42,928 nucleotides of DNA from a virus: positions 1 through 42,928 of IMG/VR virus record IMGVR_UViG_3300047382_000745; one strand, 5' to 3'. Position 1 is the first letter of the stretch. Each line of letters starts with the position of its first letter. Below, piece by piece: positions 40,314 to 42,928 of this stretch. The translations under genes were made by a program, and so were the position numbers. The notes below the pieces were generated by a model. That model worked only from the letters and a program-made list of their open reading frames with translations. It did no database searches and had not been told where the DNA came from.

Positions 40314-41263
40314 TAAATAAATCCACCTTTGTATAGTTGTCCACTTGCAAGTGACTCGAGATTGAAATGTCTTCTGAGTTTGTGTGGTGTGTATGTAGGT
40401 TTAAGGTTAACCATAATATTTGTTCTTGTAGGTACATAAGTTATTTCTTCGTTAACTTGTACTGGAACATAATCAACATCATCTGGATATTGAACTGTAT
40501 AGTTTTGCACAACAACTGGCACTTTGTTAAATCCGTGATCTCCAAGATACTCAAATACCATAACTGGAGGCGGTGTGCCTGCTTTGCCTGCCGCAACTGC
40601 TTGATCACCAAAGTAACCTTTGGTAGCAATCTTTAAAAATGTTAATACTGCTAACAAGTATCGTGCTTCATATATATCATCTGCTGTGAAGTCTGCCGCT
40701 ACTGGAATGTCAGGCGGCGTACTGCTTTGATATGTGTTTATAGGATAGTTCATGCCTTGCATTTCTGCAGAGTCATAGTTAGCCATGCCGCTTAAAAATA
40801 TCTGCGGTGTATATTGCCAAACTAAACCACCTGATTCTTCTATTGGTTTTAACAAGTAGTCGGCGTTTGAAATGCCTTCATTGTCCAGCATCTTAGCATA
40901 AAAATTTGCCTTGCCACCGTTTTTGGGTCTTAGCCTTGCTCTCCAATCATATGTATTTTGTAGTTGTGGTGTAGTGGAATTTCCCACAGGCTGACCAGCA
41001 ACAATATTGTTAAGTTCAGATCTTGCTTGGGCCGTTTGACGTGCAATGATATCACGATATCCACTGTTTGTGAATTGATCGTTGGGTGTGCCTATTAAAT
41101 TATCTAATAAGCCTCCTGCTAATCCTTGCAATGCAGGTGGTAATTGATTGACGCCGCCGCGAACAAAACTTGCTAACTGCTGATTTACAGCATTAACTGA
41201 TTGCGGTGCTACTCGGCCTATGCCTGAAGCGAAAGAATTGTCTCTACCGTCTGTATCTGCCAT
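40313..41263 (-). CDS. 48: Baseplate tail-tube cap protein, gp48-like
   Basis: This 316-aa protein starts at an ATG with AAGGAG eight bases upstream. T4 gp48 has 364 residues. The first 100 residues are Gly/Gln/Asn-rich. The folded part contains DWRARLRPKN, WQYTPQIFLSG, NYPINTYQSSTPPDIPVAADF, YEARYLLAVLTFLK and FEYLGDHGFNKVPVVVQNYT, a pattern I recognise from baseplate tube-cap proteins of marine T4-like phages annotated gp48. gp48 caps the hub and starts tail-tube polymerisation. It is the first gene of the late unit gp48, gp53, hub, gp5. The T4 paralogue gp54 is the main alternative name. Confidence 0.75.
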   Translation of the reverse strand: MADTDGRDNSFASGIGRVAPQSVNAVNQQLASFVRGGVNQLPPALQGLAGGLLDNLIGTPNDQFTNSGYRDIIARQTAQARSELNNIVAGQPVGNSTTPQLQNTYDWRARLRPKNGGKANFYAKMLDNEGISNADYLLKPIEESGGLVWQYTPQIFLSGMANYDSAEMQGMNYPINTYQSSTPPDIPVAADFTADDIYEARYLLAVLTFLKIATKGYFGDQAVAAGKAGTPPPVMVFEYLGDHGFNKVPVVVQNYTVQYPDDVDYVPVQVNEEITYVPTRTNIMVNLKPTYTPHKLRRHFNLESLASGQLYKGGFI

Positions 41264-41271
41264 TACAGCAT

Positions 41272-41277
41272 CTCCTT
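41272..41277 (-). promoter_or_regulatory. Ribosome binding site of the gp48-like gene
   Basis: AAGGAG on the minus strand, eight bases from the ATG at 41263. It lies within the predicted late transcript. Confidence 0.75.
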
Positions 41278-41291
41278 GTTTATATGTGTAA

Positions 41292-41301
41292 TATTTATCA
41301 C
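41292..41301 (-). promoter_or_regulatory. T4-type late promoter for the gp48-gp53-hub-gp5 unit
   Basis: The minus strand reads GTGATAAATA, as at 34424 and 7163. T4 geometry gives +1 near 41286 and a leader of about 23 bases containing AAGGAG, so unlike the other two this unit has an ordinary leader. Confidence 0.75.
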
Positions 41302-41346
41302 CTTTATTAAAGCATGTGTTAAATACCAGAAAATGGCAGGTTTAGG

Positions 41347-41375
41347 TTGACTTTCCTATAACTATATTGTATACT
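41347..41375 (+). promoter_or_regulatory. Sigma70-type promoter for gp55-gp47
   Basis: TTGACT (41347-41352), a 17-base spacer and TATACT (41370-41375); each box has one mismatch to consensus. The predicted start near 41382 gives a leader of about 18 bases that contains AGGAG at 41390-41394, five bases before the ATG. Confidence 0.7.
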
Positions 41376-41399
41376 GTATAACTTATTACAGGAGTCAAT

Positions 41400-42275
41400 A
41401 TGGCAGTTGCTAAAAAAACAAACTACCTCAACAACAAAGATATATTAAAAGAAATTCACAAAAGCAAAATTACATTTTGTTGGGTTATGGATGACAAATA
41501 TATACAAAACGATATTATCCTCGATGACGTCAGCAAAATTGATGCTACTGCATTACAGATTGCAAAAGACAATCAAGCATCGAGAATTCAATCAGAAGGC
41601 TACGCACAGGCAATGCTTGGTCATGACAAGAAAGATTACAGAAACAAACCTAAGCAAAAAGACTTTGCGGTGGACACTGCTACAATCAGTGACGAAGATG
41701 TGACTTTTAGAGTTATGACATACGAGCATATTCCTTTAGAGCCAGGTAGAAAAAGAAACCCAAAAAACGAAGCCGAAACAAAAGCCAAAGTAAACTTCCC
41801 ACCATTCAAGCATTATGCTTATGTTAATGGTGAGATCAAAGAGGTTGTAAGAAGCCACTGGGAAGGAAGTTTAAGTAATGGCCACTTCGAGCCTAACAAA
41901 GGACGTATTACAAATACACTCGGTACAATGTTTTTGAAATTAGTAGAAAGATATTCTCACAGGGCAAACTGGAGAGGGTACACATACGTAGATGAAATGA
42001 GAGGACAAGCACTTGTTCAACTTAGCCAAGTAGGCCTACAGTTCAACGAAGCAAAATCAGACAACCCATTTGCGTACTACACAGCCGCAGTTAATAACAG
42101 TTTCACAAGAGTTCTTAATCTTGAGAAACGTAATCAAAACATTAGAGATGATATTTTGATTGACAGCGGACATCTTCCAAGTTATAGTAGACAGATACAA
42201 CACGAAGATGAAATGCGTAGACTAAGAGAATCTACTGAATCAGAAACTAACGATATCGAGGCATTTGACCAATAA
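41400..42275 (+). CDS. 55: Late-transcription sigma factor gp55-like
   Basis: This 291-aa protein begins with YLNNKDILKEI (residues 9-19), aligning with the start of T4 gp55 (YVNNKELLQAI). It resumes the family core at about residues 169-262: TNTLGTMFLKLVERYS, then WRGYTYVDEMRGQALVQL and NPFAYYTAAVNNSFTRVLN, matching the sigma2-like region of gp55. T4 gp55 has 185 residues; the extra length is mainly an insertion at about residues 25-160. In T4, gp55 binds host RNA polymerase, recognises TATAAATA and contacts the gp45 clamp through a hydrophobic C-terminal tail. Here the tail (TESETNDIEAFDQ) is acidic with few hydrophobics. A sigma70-type promoter and AGGAG precede it, and it overlaps gp47. 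It is the likely reader of the three GATAAATA promoters. Confidence 0.88.
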   Translation: MAVAKKTNYLNNKDILKEIHKSKITFCWVMDDKYIQNDIILDDVSKIDATALQIAKDNQASRIQSEGYAQAMLGHDKKDYRNKPKQKDFAVDTATISDEDVTFRVMTYEHIPLEPGRKRNPKNEAETKAKVNFPPFKHYAYVNGEIKEVVRSHWEGSLSNGHFEPNKGRITNTLGTMFLKLVERYSHRANWRGYTYVDEMRGQALVQLSQVGLQFNEAKSDNPFAYYTAAVNNSFTRVLNLEKRNQNIRDDILIDSGHLPSYSRQIQHEDEMRRLRESTESETNDIEAFDQ

Positions 42276-42928
42276 TGAGTTCGCTGTTCAAGACAGCGGC
42301 TTGCTTTACAGATATACACTACGGACTAAAGCAAAATAGCCGCGTACATTTACAAGATTGTCACAGGTACATAGACTGGTTTATTGCAGAAGCAAAAGCC
42401 AGGAATGCTGAGACATGTATTTTTCTGGGCGATTGGAGCCATCATAGAGCAAGTGTAAATGTTGCTACTCTAAATGCTTCAATCAAAGACCTTAAAAAGT
42501 TAAACGACAACTTTGAAAAAGTATATTTCATTACAGGTAATCATGACTTATACTATCGTGACAAACGTGAGATGAACAGCATTGAATATGCTCGTGACTT
42601 GTCTAACTTTGTTATGGTAGATGACATGTTTGAACAAGATGATGTTGCTATTATACCGTGGCTTGTAGGCGACGATTATAAAACAGTGTCTAAAATGAAA
42701 TGCAAATACATGTTTGGGCATTTTGAATTACCTTACTTTAAAATGAATGCAATGGTAGAAATGCCAGACCATGGTGGCATCAATGATAAAATGCTAAGTG
42801 GTCCTGAGTATGTGTTTAGTGGACACTTTCACAAACGTCAGTACAAAAACAACATTCATTATATTGGCAATGCGTTCCCCCACAACTATGCAGACGTAAG
42901 CGACAACGAACGTGGTGCAATGTTCTTG
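42275..42928 (+). CDS. 47: Recombination nuclease subunit gp47 (Mre11-like), 3' end outside window
   Basis: The ATG overlaps the gp55 stop (TAATG), and the frame stays open for 218 codons to the edge. Metallophosphoesterase motifs of the SbcD/Mre11/gp47 family appear in order: DIHYG (residues 13-17), GDWSHHR (52-58), GNHD (88-91), GHFELP (148-153) and SGHFHKRQ (182-189), with the Asp, Asn and His metal ligands all present. gp47 forms the exonuclease complex with gp46 (Rad50/SbcC-like), which resects DNA ends for recombination-dependent replication; gp46 would be expected just beyond the right edge. T4 gp47 has 339 residues, so about two thirds is visible. Confidence 0.93.
   Translation, partial: MSSLFKTAACFTDIHYGLKQNSRVHLQDCHRYIDWFIAEAKARNAETCIFLGDWSHHRASVNVATLNASIKDLKKLNDNFEKVYFITGNHDLYYRDKREMNSIEYARDLSNFVMVDDMFEQDDVAIIPWLVGDDYKTVSKMKCKYMFGHFELPYFKMNAMVEMPDHGGINDKMLSGPEYVFSGHFHKRQYKNNIHYIGNAFPHNYADVSDNERGAMFL

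Overview
The window is part of the genome of a large, tailed, T4-like myovirus, most likely marine (cyanophage or pelagimyophage-like). The evidence is the gene content and order: T4 baseplate homologues gp48, gp53, gp5, gp25 and gp6 in that order on the minus strand, and divergent gp55 (late sigma factor) and gp47 (recombination nuclease subunit) on the plus strand. A giant virion protein with a YHYH domain is of a kind I associate with marine myoviruses. The DNA is clearly AT-rich. The host cannot be named from the sequence. I saw no tRNA, integrase, insertion sequence or CRISPR array.

Layout from right to left, in the direction of late transcription. 41264-41399 is a divergent promoter region: a sigma70-type promoter drives gp55 and gp47 rightward (gp47 runs off the right edge), and a T4-type late promoter drives the leftward baseplate genes. 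Unit 1 (41263-34841) encodes a gp48-like tube cap, a gp53-like wedge protein, an 826-aa putative hub protein and a gp5-like spike. It ends at a hairpin shared with a convergent 80-aa plus-strand gene, which has its own sigma70-type promoter. Unit 2 (34418-7195) starts at a second late promoter and holds gp25, an enlarged gp6 and one 22.6-kb gene for a 7548-residue protein. Unit 3 (7157-1) starts at a third late promoter and holds a virion protein of about 220 aa, a peptidase-S74 tail fibre, and a fibre of at least 1413 residues with cadherin/Ig-like, polyproline and Cys-rich repeats that runs off the left edge.

The genes form one programme. A host-type promoter makes gp55, and gp55 would direct RNA polymerase to the three copies of GTGATAAATA in this window, which head the three late units for baseplate and fibres. 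At two of these, T4 promoter geometry puts the transcription start exactly on the A of the ATG, predicting leaderless late mRNAs. The most unusual features are the giant gene, these predicted leaderless starts, a gp5 without the internal lysozyme but with a possible lysozyme-like C-lobe near its end, an enlarged gp55, and a small independently promoted gene inside the late cluster.
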